From positions 4,464,001 through 4,528,000 of the forward strand of contig NZ_CP129212.1 of NCBI RefSeq assembly GCF_030413175.1: 64,000 nucleotides of DNA, read 5' to 3'. This document shows positions 9,243 through 17,695 of the stretch, in pieces. Both the position numbers and the translations under genes were made by a program. This DNA is from Bradyrhizobium roseum. Its GTDB lineage: Bacteria > Pseudomonadota > Alphaproteobacteria > Rhizobiales > Xanthobacteraceae. The notes below the pieces were generated by a model. The model worked only from the letters and a program-made list of their open reading frames with translations, was not told the DNA's origin and searched no databases. The first letter of the stretch is position 1, and each line of letters begins with the position of its first letter.

Positions 9243-10250
9243 TCAGGCGGCTCGCACCGGGTCGAGGAACTGGCCGACCTCTGGCTTCAGGCGATTGGAG
9301 TCGCCCGAGAGCGACTTGGCCGCTGAGAACCTGGGAGAACGCGGTGTTCGACGATCGCCGTAATCAGCTTGACGATACTACCGACCTTGTCGGCTGCCAC
9401 GGCGAGCCGCGCCATCGACTGATCGGTGCTGTTCGCCTGGTTGGCCACTTTCGACGATCCCTCGATTTGGCGGCCGATTTCGGCGGCCGTCGCGGCCTCT
9501 CCTCGGTCACCGCGGCCACCGACTGAACGCTTGCGGATGCTTCCTCGGACGCGGAGGCTACCGTCGTCGACATCTCGCCCGTGGAGGGTTCGGTATTCGT
9601 CAGCGCTGCAGCCGCTTGCTCAAGGCTCGCCGAACCCGACGATACGCGTTCGATGATTTCGCCGACCGCGCTCTTGAACGAAAGTGGTAGATTTTCCATG
9701 TCCTGCTTCCGCTGGGCGCCAAAGCGGGCCTCCGATTCGCCTGATCCGCTCGCAATCGTCCGTCTCGAGAAGTCCCTGCTTGAAGACCTGCGTGGCTCGA
9801 GCCATGGCGCCGATTTCGTCGCCACGTTCGAGGCCTGCGATTGCGACGGACAGATGCCCACCCGCGAGCGCTTTCGTGCATGCAACCGTTCCGCCGGACG
9901 GCCGAGACACGACGAATACCCCCGCGGCGATGAGGACGGCGATCGCTACGCCGCCGACGATGGCGGACGTCATGGCGGAGCTCTGCGCGAACCTCGTTCG
10001 TCTCGGCTTCCGCTCTCGTCGAAGCGAACTTGACGACTTCCACGGCAAGCTCGTCGACTTTCATGGAAGCCGGAACCGTCACAGTACGTGCGAGGTCGGC
10101 GACTTCCTTGTCGAGCAACGCCATCTCCTCGGAGCGTCTGGCCACGCTTGCAACGATGTCCTTGTGCCGGTTGATGGCGACACGACCACCGGCGCCGGCG
10201 TAGACTTCGATCTGCTTGCGCAGCTCGACGACGCGAGCCTTGTTTTCCAC
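9243..10250 (-). pseudogene. Decayed methyl-accepting chemotaxis protein
   Basis: Chemoreceptor sequence is spread over three or four reading frames. The order is a coiled periplasmic piece (VENKARVVELRKQIEVYAG), a membrane segment (SAIVGGVAIAVLIAAGVFVV), a HAMP piece (LERGDEIGAMARATQVFKQG), signalling helices (KSAVGEIIERVSSGSASLEQ and STTVASASEEASASVQSVAA) and a tail ending FLDPVRAA. Frame changes occur near 9980, 9740 and 9505. The conserved hairpin tip, normally [15 protein letters not shown], is deleted. The first membrane helix is also missing, with the remnant starting 10 nt from the ccoG stop. It is non-functional. Confidence 0.75.
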
Positions 10251-10259
10251 CGAGCCCCT

Positions 10260-11678
10260 TCAGCGCTCAAGGAAGCTGTCCTTTACGGAAAGGGCGGCCC
10301 CGGTTTCGTCCCGCGCCGTGAAGACGACATCGCCCTGACCGACAGCATCGGCGGTCAGGGTAACCCGCAGCGTCGCGGAGGTTTTGGGTCCGACCGAAAT
10401 GGACGAGTCGCTTCGGCCTTCAACGATGGCGAGCTTCGCATCGAAGCCGCTGACGGAGAGCGCATAAATATGAGAACCAGCCGACTTGTTCAGAAGCTTC
10501 AACGTGTAGGCGTTGCGCAGCGAGCCGTCCGAGAGCCTGACCGCGATGGGATCCCGATCGTGCTGGACGGATAGGGTCGCCGTTGCCTTGGCCTCGAGAC
10601 CGATCGCTATCGCGGCGGCCATCACCACGCAGGCTGCTGTCAGGCCCATGGTCTTCGGCCGCACCAGCCGATTGACTCTTCGCTCGGCCCTGCGGCCCCG
10701 CTCGATGTTGTTCCAACTTTCGTAGTCGATCAGACCACGCGGGCGGCCGAGCTTCTTCATCACGCCATCGCAAGCATCAACGCACAGTCCGCAGTTGATG
10801 CAAGCGAAGTTCGGTCCTTCCCGGATGTCGATGCCGATCGGGCATACCGTGACACACTGGCCGCAATCGACGCAATCGCCCGCAGGCTTACCCTCGAACT
10901 GTACCGCGGCGGCCTTCTTCGCGGACATCCGCTGCTCGCCGCGATAATCGCGATAGTTGACGGTGTATGCTTCCGGGTCCCAGATCGCGCCCTGCAGCCT
11001 GGGCCAGGGACACATGAAGGTGCAGACCTGATCTCGCGCGAAGCCGGCCAGACCGTAGGTGGTCCCGGCAAAAACGACGATCCATGTCAGCGCATTGACC
11101 GAAACGTCTCCGGCCGCGAAGCTCCGCAGCAGGCCCGGGGCGTCGGTAAAGTAAAAGATCAAAGTCCCGCCGGTGGCGAATGAGATCAGCAGCCAGGCGG
11201 CGTGCTTCGCGGCCATTTGGGCGGTCCGCTTTGGGGTCAATGGTACGCCGATGTTCTTCAGGCGCTGGCGTCTATCGCCCTCGATCCACCGCTCCACCAG
11301 CAGGAAGAGGTCGGTCCAGACGGTTTGCGGACAGGCAAAACCACACCACAAGCGGCCGGCCAGCGCATTGGTCAAGATCAGCATTGTGGCTGCGAGCACC
11401 ATCAGCCCGGTCAAGAGGTAAAGATCTTGTGGCCAGATCTCGACGAAAAACGCGTAGAGGCGTCCGTTGGCGAAATCGAGCAGGACGGCCTGGTCCGGAG
11501 CATTGGGCCCGCGGTGCCAACGGATGAATGGAGTGACGTAGTAGATCGAAAGAGTCACAAGCAAGACGCCCCATTTAATCCGCCGGATCGGACCTTTGAC
11601 GGATTGGGGCACGACCGGCCGGCCGGCCGCGGCCCTGGCGCGCGTCTTGGCGTGGTCGACTACAATGGTCAGGGCCAT
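10260..11678 (-). CDS. ccoG: CcoG/RdxA-type cytochrome oxidase accessory protein (cupric reductase family)
   Basis: 472 aa. Four to five membrane helices, the CGFACPQTVWTDLFLLVERW segment, CTFMCPWPRLQ, and two ferredoxin clusters (CVDCGQCVTVCPIGIDIR and CINCGLCVDAC). It ends in an Ig-like FixG C-terminal domain. CcoG reduces Cu(II) to Cu(I) for cbb3 oxidase assembly. Here it stands without fixNOPQ or fixHIS. It starts 5 nt after the DUF59 gene, at the end of the nnrS operon and beside nos, so copper supply to NosZ or a redox-repair role is plausible. The ATG at 11678 was chosen over the longer open frame, which lies in DUF59. Confidence 0.93.
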   Translation of the reverse strand: MALTIVVDHAKTRARAAAGRPVVPQSVKGPIRRIKWGVLLVTLSIYYVTPFIRWHRGPNAPDQAVLLDFANGRLYAFFVEIWPQDLYLLTGLMVLAATMLILTNALAGRLWCGFACPQTVWTDLFLLVERWIEGDRRQRLKNIGVPLTPKRTAQMAAKHAAWLLISFATGGTLIFYFTDAPGLLRSFAAGDVSVNALTWIVVFAGTTYGLAGFARDQVCTFMCPWPRLQGAIWDPEAYTVNYRDYRGEQRMSAKKAAAVQFEGKPAGDCVDCGQCVTVCPIGIDIREGPNFACINCGLCVDACDGVMKKLGRPRGLIDYESWNNIERGRRAERRVNRLVRPKTMGLTAACVVMAAAIAIGLEAKATATLSVQHDRDPIAVRLSDGSLRNAYTLKLLNKSAGSHIYALSVSGFDAKLAIVEGRSDSSISVGPKTSATLRVTLTADAVGQGDVVFTARDETGAALSVKDSFLER

Positions 11679-11683
11679 GGCCG

Positions 11684-11998
11684 TCAGTTCACCGCAGCAA
11701 AGCCAAGAGAAGCCCGAACGGCGGGGGCGATGCGGGAGGGGTCCCATGCCGGCTCGAAGGTCATCGTCACGACCGCGGAAACGACCCCTGGGACGCCGCT
11801 CGCAGCAGCCTGAACCCCTTCCTTCAGGAAACCCGTCGCCGGGCATCCCGGAGTCGTCGCGGTCATCGTAATTCTGACAACTCCTTCGGCGACCGCGATG
11901 CCGTAGATGAAACCAAGATCGACGATGTTTTCGCCTAGTTCCGGATCGATCACGACCCGCAGCGCTTCGCGCACCCGATCGGCGAGCTCGCCGCTCAC
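11684..11998 (-). CDS. DUF59/MIP18-family iron-sulfur assembly protein
   Basis: 104 aa. Contains REALRVVIDPELGENIVDLG, the DPE...DLG core of the DUF59/PaaD/SufT family, and TATTPGCPATGF, the conserved TTPGCP loop whose Cys is thought to act in Fe-S cluster work. The GTG start at 11998 overlaps the DUF2249 gene stop (GTGA). Family members assist Fe-S cluster assembly or carry. Placement between DUF2249 and ccoG suggests maintenance of metal centres during NO exposure; the specific client is unknown. Confidence 0.85.
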   Translation of the reverse strand: MSGELADRVREALRVVIDPELGENIVDLGFIYGIAVAEGVVRITMTATTPGCPATGFLKEGVQAAASGVPGVVSAVVTMTFEPAWDPSRIAPAVRASLGFAAVN

Positions 11999-12501
11999 GA
12001 CGGAGCCCGGACGGTCAGTTCGTAGGTCTCGCCATCGGGCGTGAAGCCGCCGAGCCAACGGAAACCGCGTTTTTCGAGCTGTGGGAACAGAAATACCGGC
12101 TCGCGGCGCAGCAGCGCCGACAGGGTCTCGCCGGGCGCAAGCTGGTCCGCGGCAGCAAGGATCCGTACCATGGGCTCCGGAGGATCGAGATCCCGATTGT
12201 CGAGCTTGAGGGCGGGCTCTGGCCATTCTTCGAAGGCCGAGGGGTTCGCGACCGCCGCCTGGTCGGGCTTCGTAACCGCCGGGGTGAACAAGACCTCCCA
12301 CTGGCCGCCATCGAGTTCCCGCTCGGAATGTGCGAATCCCTTTTCGGCCATGACGGCGAATAGCGGGAGCGGCTTGAACGTCGCGTAGAGACGAATCCCC
12401 TGGCCCGGCTCGAGACCTTGAAGCGCGGCCATGATGACAGAGAACGGTTCGCCTCCGGATCGAAGGATCGGGCGGACGTCGACGTCGATGTAGTGCGTCA
12501 T
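11995..12501 (-). CDS. Tandem DUF2249-domain protein
   Basis: 168 aa with two DUF2249 (TusA-like fold) copies. The first covers residues 1-75 (YIDVDVRPILRSGGEPFSVI, then GQGIRLYATFKPLPLFAVMA), the second about residues 95-165 (LDNRDLDPPEPMVRILAAAD and GETLSALLRREPVFLFPQLE). The start has a strong GAGAGGA ribosome site. DUF2249 proteins recur beside NnrS, hemerythrins and denitrification genes in proteobacteria, but no biochemical role is settled. It is coupled to the DUF59 gene by overlap and lies 11 nt after the polytopic membrane protein gene. Confidence 0.85.
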   Translation of the reverse strand: MTHYIDVDVRPILRSGGEPFSVIMAALQGLEPGQGIRLYATFKPLPLFAVMAEKGFAHSERELDGGQWEVLFTPAVTKPDQAAVANPSAFEEWPEPALKLDNRDLDPPEPMVRILAAADQLAPGETLSALLRREPVFLFPQLEKRGFRWLGGFTPDGETYELTVRAPS

Positions 12502-12512
12502 GGTTTCCTCTC

Positions 12513-13850
12513 TCAATTTCTGGCAAACAGCAAGTGCGGGGCTACTGCGCCGCCAGGAAGCCGCAGCGGATCCGCGACATAGGCGAGCCGCCGGATCCGA
12601 ATTACCTCGCGCACGATTCCGACGACGCCGAGGGTCATCGCGGCGATCGTAAGCCGGAATATCTCCGGAGCGCCTGCCAGCAGCGTCAACGTCCCAGCGC
12701 CGACCGCTGCGTAGTAGACGATGAACCACTTCGTCGCCCTGCCCTCGGCGACGAGGTCCTGGACACGCGGTGTCGGCGCCCGCCCCATCACGGGTCCGTA
12801 GGTCTCGAGCCAGGTCAGGAACGCTACGATCTTGTAGAGCTTTGCGAGAACCAGGCCAGAGAGCCAGCCGAATACGGCAAGGAATGCGAATGCCCCCAAA
12901 TGTGCGGCGAAAGTATCGCTCATCGCGAGTGCGACGCCCACGACAGCCGTCCCTGCCAAGCTTACGAAGGACAACGTCGCCATACGCATGTTGAGTTCAA
13001 GCTGTCGCCTCTTTCGGTTGCGGAAAATGAAAGCAATGTCGCGGCCATAGAGCGCCGCGGAGGCCAGCCCGAGAATGGCCGCCATCGACAACACGATCTT
13101 CAGGCCGGAATTCAAACCGATCGCGAGGCCGCCGCCGGCAACCGTCACGGCGACGGCGAGAGCTCCGGCGGCGAGGGTAAGCCGGCTCTGCCGGTCGTCC
13201 ACGTCCGGCGATAGCATGAACATGGCGAGTAGGCGGTAGCTCACGCCCATGGCCGTCAACGTCAGCCAGCCGCCCAACCCGGCTATGGCGTGCAGCGGGA
13301 CGCCGGTGGTCATGAGAACGTCACCGAGCGACCCCGCCCAACCCGCAAGTCCAAAAGCGAAAATCGCGCCGAAAGCGATCGTGGCGCAAAGCGAGGCCAA
13401 GCCGACGAGGACGAAGCGGGCCGGCCCCGTCGGGCGCAGCCACGCCGTCAGGCCGAGGTCGACGACGACCAGGCCGAAGCCGGCGACGAGCAGCACGGCT
13501 CCGGCGGGAAGCAGCCAAAGCGCCGGCGGCAGATGGCCGCCCAAGGAAAGAAAACCGGCAAGCAGAACGAGGAGCCCGGCACTCAGGAGCGCCAGCGCCG
13601 GCAGCGCGCATTTCTCCGAGAACAGGGGCTTTGCCACGAGAACGGGAACGAACTGGAACAGCGCGCCGCACATCGCAAGGCTGAGCCAGCCGATGCTGAC
13701 CGCGTGAACTAGGATCAGCGTATCCGGGGAAACTATGTCGGACGCCGGATAGCCGACTCCCGCGATCATGAGCGCAAGCGCGACGAACAGCCACGCGAGC
13801 GCCATCGCGAAGTAGGTCATTGTCCATCGAGATATGCTGGCGCCGATCAT
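12513..13850 (-). CDS. Polytopic membrane protein of the nnrS cluster, heme-copper-oxidase-like
   Basis: 445 aa with about twelve hydrophobic helices and few charged loops. Helix segments such as LVHAVSIGWLSLAMCGALFQ and GVPLHAIAGLGGWLTLTAMG place histidines within membrane spans, reminiscent of a heme-binding subunit I-like fold, and NnrS itself is a heme/Cu membrane protein. The start 7 nt after the nnrS stop is supported by an overlapping TGAGG site; the longer frame lies in nnrS. Genes like this accompany nnrS and DUF2249 in denitrifiers. I do not recognise an assigned function. Confidence 0.8.
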   Translation of the reverse strand: MIGASISRWTMTYFAMALAWLFVALALMIAGVGYPASDIVSPDTLILVHAVSIGWLSLAMCGALFQFVPVLVAKPLFSEKCALPALALLSAGLLVLLAGFLSLGGHLPPALWLLPAGAVLLVAGFGLVVVDLGLTAWLRPTGPARFVLVGLASLCATIAFGAIFAFGLAGWAGSLGDVLMTTGVPLHAIAGLGGWLTLTAMGVSYRLLAMFMLSPDVDDRQSRLTLAAGALAVAVTVAGGGLAIGLNSGLKIVLSMAAILGLASAALYGRDIAFIFRNRKRRQLELNMRMATLSFVSLAGTAVVGVALAMSDTFAAHLGAFAFLAVFGWLSGLVLAKLYKIVAFLTWLETYGPVMGRAPTPRVQDLVAEGRATKWFIVYYAAVGAGTLTLLAGAPEIFRLTIAAMTLGVVGIVREVIRIRRLAYVADPLRLPGGAVAPHLLFARN

Positions 13851-13857
13851 CACAGCC

Positions 13858-15036
13858 TCAAAACCTTTTCGCTCGGCACAGAAGTGGCGCGTAGGCGACC
13901 GCGAAGCCGAAGAAGGCAAGCATCCATGCGATGCCGGATACCGTCAGCAACGGGAGGGCGTGGCTCGGCTCGAGAGCCGCACAGACACGTGCAAGGGCAG
14001 CGACCACGATGGCCGCGTAGACGGACTGAACGAGAGCCGACGCCTTGAGCGCTTGCCCGGTATGTCCGAGCGAAGCTCGTGTCATGACGGCGATCGTCAT
14101 GCAACCGATCGCGCCGCCGGTCCAGGCATGCACGCCCGCACCTTGGGCGACGAGATTGATCGAGGCCAAGGCCGAGAGGAAGAAACCGGCAGGCACGAAC
14201 GCATAAGCCACGTGCAGGATCAGGACCAGGCGATCCGAAAAGGTGCGCTCTCCGGCCCAGCGGAGGAGACGCGCCAGATGGAGCAGCCCGGCGGCCGTAA
14301 GCGCGCCGGCCGGCAGCCACCCCGTCGGCGCATACACCCACAGGATCATTGCAAAGACCCCGACGATCATAGCGATCGCGTCGAAACGGTCGAAAGGAAC
14401 TGGAAGCCGTCCCGGCGTGCGGCGCGCGAGCCAGTTGCGCGTGAAACTCGGCACGATCCGCCCACCGATCACGCAGACCAGTGTCACGACGAGGGCGATA
14501 CCGGCGCGTGTTGAATATTCCGCCGCGCCATGGAAGTGCGCTTCCAAATGGAAGGCGACGTTCACCAGCGCCAAAAGCGAGATGATGGCGACCACCTTCA
14601 GGTTGTTCCATTTGCGTCCGGCAGCGATCTCGCGGGCCGCCGCGACCGCAAGCAGCACAAGGAAAGTCGCATCGACGGCCAAAGCGATCTGCCAGGCCAC
14701 CCAGCCGCCGAACGTCACGGCCAGACGACCCGCCATCCAGGACGAAAACAGGACGGCGAGCGGAACGCCCTGGATGGGAAGCCGCCCGGTCCAATTCGGA
14801 ATCGCGGTCAGAAGGAAGCCCGCGATGACGGCGCCCATGTAACCGAACAGCATCTCGTGGACGTGCCAGTCCCGCGGCGAAAATGCCAAAGGTAGCGAGA
14901 CGTGACCGGTGAACACCGCGAGCCACAAGGGAATCATAACGCCGGCATAAACCGCGCCAAAAAGGAAAAAGGGGCGGAAGCCGTGCGACAGAAGTGCAGG
15001 CCCCTTGAAGTCTCTCAATTTCTGCATCGTCGCCAT
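13858..15036 (-). CDS. nnrS: NnrS, heme/copper membrane protein of nitrosative stress
   Basis: 392 aa, about twelve membrane helices. Hallmarks are SHGFRPFFLFGAVYAG near the N-terminus, DWHVHEMLFGYMGAVIAGFL and TAIPNWTGRLPIQG, and the later GGRIVPSFTRNW. NnrS relieves NO stress by limiting formation of iron-nitrosyl species and is under NO-responsive Fnr-family control in studied species. First gene of a five-gene tight operon through ccoG. A Crp/Fnr box lies 63 bp upstream of the chosen ATG (15036). An in-frame extension to 15261 is rejected because it crosses that box and lacks family similarity. Confidence 0.93.
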   Translation of the reverse strand: MATMQKLRDFKGPALLSHGFRPFFLFGAVYAGVMIPLWLAVFTGHVSLPLAFSPRDWHVHEMLFGYMGAVIAGFLLTAIPNWTGRLPIQGVPLAVLFSSWMAGRLAVTFGGWVAWQIALAVDATFLVLLAVAAAREIAAGRKWNNLKVVAIISLLALVNVAFHLEAHFHGAAEYSTRAGIALVVTLVCVIGGRIVPSFTRNWLARRTPGRLPVPFDRFDAIAMIVGVFAMILWVYAPTGWLPAGALTAAGLLHLARLLRWAGERTFSDRLVLILHVAYAFVPAGFFLSALASINLVAQGAGVHAWTGGAIGCMTIAVMTRASLGHTGQALKASALVQSVYAAIVVAALARVCAALEPSHALPLLTVSGIAWMLAFFGFAVAYAPLLCRAKRF

Positions 15037-15092
15037 GGACGTCGTTCCCGTTTGATTGGAGGCATCGTAGGCCGAAGCGACCCGGCATCTCT

Positions 15093-15106
15093 TTGTCGTG
15101 GCACAA
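15093..15106. promoter_or_regulatory. Crp/Fnr-family (NnrR-like) box upstream of nnrS
   Basis: TTGTCGTGGCACAA, arms TTGT/ACAA in the TTG-N8-CAA form. Its centre is about 63 bp from the nnrS ATG, so a class II start (centre near -41) would leave a leader of roughly 20 nt. This fits NnrR/Dnr control of the nnrS-ccoG operon. Confidence 0.6.
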
Positions 15107-15774
15107 ACTACGCGGTCGTTCGTCCTGATGTTTGAACTCCAACAAAGAACGGGCCCGGTGGCTCCGGCATTATCCGAAACATCACCGACGGAGGACGAGA
15201 TGCGAATTTTCGAGAGCTGCGTGGTCGGGAACGAAGCCACAGCGGCATTGAGCGAAGGCACGCAGAAACCATCGCCGCGGACCTCCTGCGCCGCATGGAC
15301 GACGAAATTCCTCTCTTGACCTTTCCCGAAGGCAAATCGAGTTGTTGCTCCTGCTGTTCGGCCGAGCCGGAAGCGGCGCAGTAATCAACGAAGCTTGCGT
15401 CGAAGCTCCTCGACCAGCCCGCGCTGTTGCTCGGCGTGAGTCCTCCGCGTACGTCTCAGCAGCCTTCATTGCGTCTTTTGGCACGCATCCGACCGCGATC
15501 CCTCGATCCGTTCCTTTGGACGCTCTTCAGTTTCGATCAATCATCTCCAACCAGTGCCTATTCGTATCAGATGCCGGCAACGGCTCGCTGCGGGGCAGTT
15601 GGATCCCGATCACGCTTGCGACCATTGCACTCGGCGACATCAGGGGACGGCATCGAACGCATCCGCTCTGCGGCCGGCCCATAGAGGGTCTGCACAACGC
15701 GTGGACGGATGACGGGGTCCTCTTCCATCCGATGCAATGGTGTGTGCGGCGGCGATAGCCTCGTGTTAGACCGC
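15107..15774. other. Gap with no convincing gene
   Basis: About 670 bp between the nnrS promoter and the pseudoazurin remnant. Short overlapping frames exist on both strands but none has a ribosome site, family similarity or continuous coding pattern. Frame-broken decayed sequence is likely, given the pseudogene next door. Confidence 0.5.
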
Positions 15775-16236
15775 TTACTTTGCGGCGGTCTTGCTGGCCT
15801 CGAGCTTGTCGAACAGGGTCGCGAACACCTGCTTGGCCTTGCCGACCTGCGGGACAGCCTTGGCCTGGCCGATGTTCGTAGGGGATCCAACGACGATCAT
15901 AGCAACCATTCCCATGCCGTAATGAGGTACGCACTTCACGCCGTAGATGCCGTCCTTGTCGAACTTCACGACGATATCATCGTTGTCCTTGCCTGGAACA
16001 GGGTGGCGCCGTCGGGTAGCATGACCTTGATGGATTCCGCGTTGTGGCCTTTATCGGTCGGAACGAACTTGACGGTGTCCCCCGGAGCAATTTTCACCAA
16101 GGCCGGCTCGAACATCATCACGGCGACGTCGCTCCCCTGGTTGAGCATCTTGACTTCGATCTCGGCAGCCTTGGCACCGCCGGCAAGCCATGATCAGACA
16201 CGCCGCAGCGGCGGCCAGCATTGCAGACTTCCTCGT
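15775..16236 (-). pseudogene. Pseudoazurin, frameshifted
   Basis: A blue-copper protein broken into frames. A signal-like start ([16 protein letters not shown]) is preceded by ACG where ATG is expected, with an AAGGAAA site before it. A frame change near 16186 leads to [20 protein letters not shown] and [19 protein letters not shown] (His ligand). A second break near 15990 (a base missing before AAGGACAACGATGAT) leads to the copper loop VKCVPHYGMGMVAMIVVG with the Cys, His and Met ligands. Pseudoazurin normally donates electrons to nitrite and N2O reductases. Three lesions argue for a true pseudogene rather than a read error. Confidence 0.85.
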
Positions 16237-16309
16237 TCCGCTTTCCTTCGAACTTACCCCCGGGGGGCCGGACCCCTGAATGACATAAGCCGACCGGCCC
16301 CTCCGGAGA

Positions 16310-16323
16310 TTGCGCCAGCGCAA
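16310..16323. promoter_or_regulatory. Perfect FixK/NnrR-type box between pseudoazurin and the crp/fnr gene
   Basis: TTGCGCCAGCGCAA is a perfect palindrome outside its 4-nt centre and matches TTGC-N6-GCAA exactly. It lies about 80 bp from the pseudoazurin start and 102 bp from the regulator ATG on the other strand, so it can serve either gene, including autoregulation. Confidence 0.7.
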
Positions 16324-16418
16324 CTTCCAAGCGGGTTCCATGGAGTAAGACCCGCCAACGGCATTGAGGCGTGCGCGGGAGCCGGATATCGTCCGTCGCG
16401 ATCCAAGGAAAGAGAATC

Positions 16419-17141
16419 ATGGCCTCTGTCGACCGGTCGCTGGTGGCGAATTTGCCGATGTTCGCGGGCCTTTCGCCGGCCGAGCAGGACGACCTGCTGC
16501 GCGAAGCGCGCTCGACCCGGTACTCCAAGGGCACTGCGGTCTTCGATCAGGGACTGGAGGCCATCCGGTTCTTTCTTCTGCTTCACGGACATCTGCGCGT
16601 CGAAAAGACGACCGCGCAGGGGCAGCAGACCGTGGTTCGCTACGTTTCCGCGGGCGAGCTCTTCGGGGTGGCACAGGCCATGAACCTGACGCACTATCCC
16701 GCGACCGCGGTCGCCGCCGTCGACAGCATCGCGCTGGCATGGCCGTCATCGTCATGGCAGCGCCTGATAGCCAAATATCCCAGCCTTGCTGCGAGCGCCC
16801 TGCAAACCGTTGGCAGCCGTCTGCAGGACACCCAGGCACGCGTTCTGGAGTTATCGAACGAACAGGTCGAACAACGGGTCGCCCACGCCCTTCTCCGCCT
16901 CGCCAAACAAGCAGGACGAAAGGTCGAGAGTGGCGTCGAGATCGACTTTCCGATCAGCCGGCAGGACATCGCCGAGATGACCGGTACGACCCTGCACACG
17001 GTCAGCCGCATCCTCAGCGCTTGGGAAAGCGAAGGACTCATCGAGGGAGGCCGGCAGCGCATCGTGTTGCGGGACCCCCACCGCCTCCATGGACTTGCCC
17101 AAGGCGACGAGGCCATTCAGGCACGTAAGCGTAGTCCCTAA
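16419..17141 (+). CDS. Crp/Fnr-family regulator, NnrR/Dnr type
   Basis: 240 aa. A cyclic-nucleotide-binding beta-barrel fills residues 1-125, followed by a long dimer helix and a winged helix-turn-helix with FPISRQDIAEMTGTTLHTVS and RILSAWESEGLIEGG near residues 175-215. There are no cysteines, so it is not an O2-sensing Fnr with an Fe-S cluster; the NnrR/Dnr class, which responds to NO through heme, fits better. The ATG at 16419 has an AAGGAAAGAG site; an upstream in-frame ATG lacks one. It faces the pseudoazurin remnant across a perfect target-like box. It likely controls nos, nnrS and DUF1858 transcription. Confidence 0.88.
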   Translation: MASVDRSLVANLPMFAGLSPAEQDDLLREARSTRYSKGTAVFDQGLEAIRFFLLLHGHLRVEKTTAQGQQTVVRYVSAGELFGVAQAMNLTHYPATAVAAVDSIALAWPSSSWQRLIAKYPSLAASALQTVGSRLQDTQARVLELSNEQVEQRVAHALLRLAKQAGRKVESGVEIDFPISRQDIAEMTGTTLHTVSRILSAWESEGLIEGGRQRIVLRDPHRLHGLAQGDEAIQARKRSP

Positions 17142-17353
17142 GTCGCCTCTTTCGCCTTCTCCACGATTTTCGACAGGAAGGTTCCGGTCTCGAGTTCGTG
17201 CTCATCGCTCGCCTCGCCGACCGAGTGGAAGTTCGCGATCGGACACCCCACGCATAGCATTTGGAATTTCACAAAAATTCGGATCGTCGATGGCCAACGA
17301 CGCATCACATCATCGACGATCATTTCCGTAGTGGGTACCGATATGTTTTGCAT
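17138..17353 (-). CDS. DUF1858-domain protein
   Basis: 71 aa. VPTTEMIVDDVMRRWPSTIR then FVKFQMLCVGCPIANFHSVG match the DUF1858 pattern, also found at the N-terminus of ScdA/YtfE-like and hybrid proteins, with a CxxC (CVGC) that may bind metal or act in redox. The stop overlaps the end of the convergent crp/fnr gene by 4 nt. A perfect Crp/Fnr-type palindrome is centred 41-42 bp upstream of the ATG, so the transcript may be leaderless. DUF1858 genes accompany denitrification and NO-response clusters. The exact activity is unknown. Confidence 0.85.
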   Translation of the reverse strand: MQNISVPTTEMIVDDVMRRWPSTIRIFVKFQMLCVGCPIANFHSVGEASDEHELETGTFLSKIVEKAKEAT

Positions 17354-17387
17354 GCCACCATTCTGAGGCCTCGGCGCCATTGGATCT

Positions 17388-17401
17388 TTGCGCCCGCGCA
17401 A
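17388..17401. promoter_or_regulatory. Perfect FixK/NnrR-type box upstream of DUF1858 gene
   Basis: TTGCGCCCGCGCAA has perfect arms TTGCG/CGCAA. Its centre (17394.5) lies 41-42 bp before the DUF1858 ATG, the canonical activator spacing to a transcription start. Confidence 0.7.
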
Positions 17402-17695
17402 ATTTCAGGTCGATTTAACCCCGCCGATTCTCAGAAGGTTCGCCGGCAGGTCCGTGAGCTGGCGATCTCCGTCGTCCTTCGGCGCACTTTCGGCGATCAC
17501 CAGCATCAAGACCCTAATATCAATAGGCTTTGGTGTCAGGCAGCCAAGTCCGGCATCGGCATCACTTTTGCGAGCCTGACTTATCGAAAGGTACGAGACG
17601 GCACGGGCCCGAGTCAGGTCAATTTATTCCGCACATTGGTGCACGGACAATGACAATCCAGCGCTGGCGAACTTCCAGAAACTTTTGAGTGAGCG
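17402..17695. other. Gap between nitrogen-oxide region and conjugation operon
   Basis: About 290 bp with no supportable gene. It is the seam between the denitrification genes and the transfer operon. I see no integrase, tRNA fragment or clear direct repeat that would mark an attachment site. Confidence 0.4.

Noticed and set aside
15098-15758. Several 70-140 codon ORFs between nnrS and pseudoazurin
   Set aside because: No ribosome sites, no domain matches, mutual overlap on both strands. Treated as a gap.
17261-17653. 130-codon plus-strand ORF overlapping the DUF1858 gene
   Set aside because: Runs antisense through the DUF1858 gene and its operator box, without domain support.
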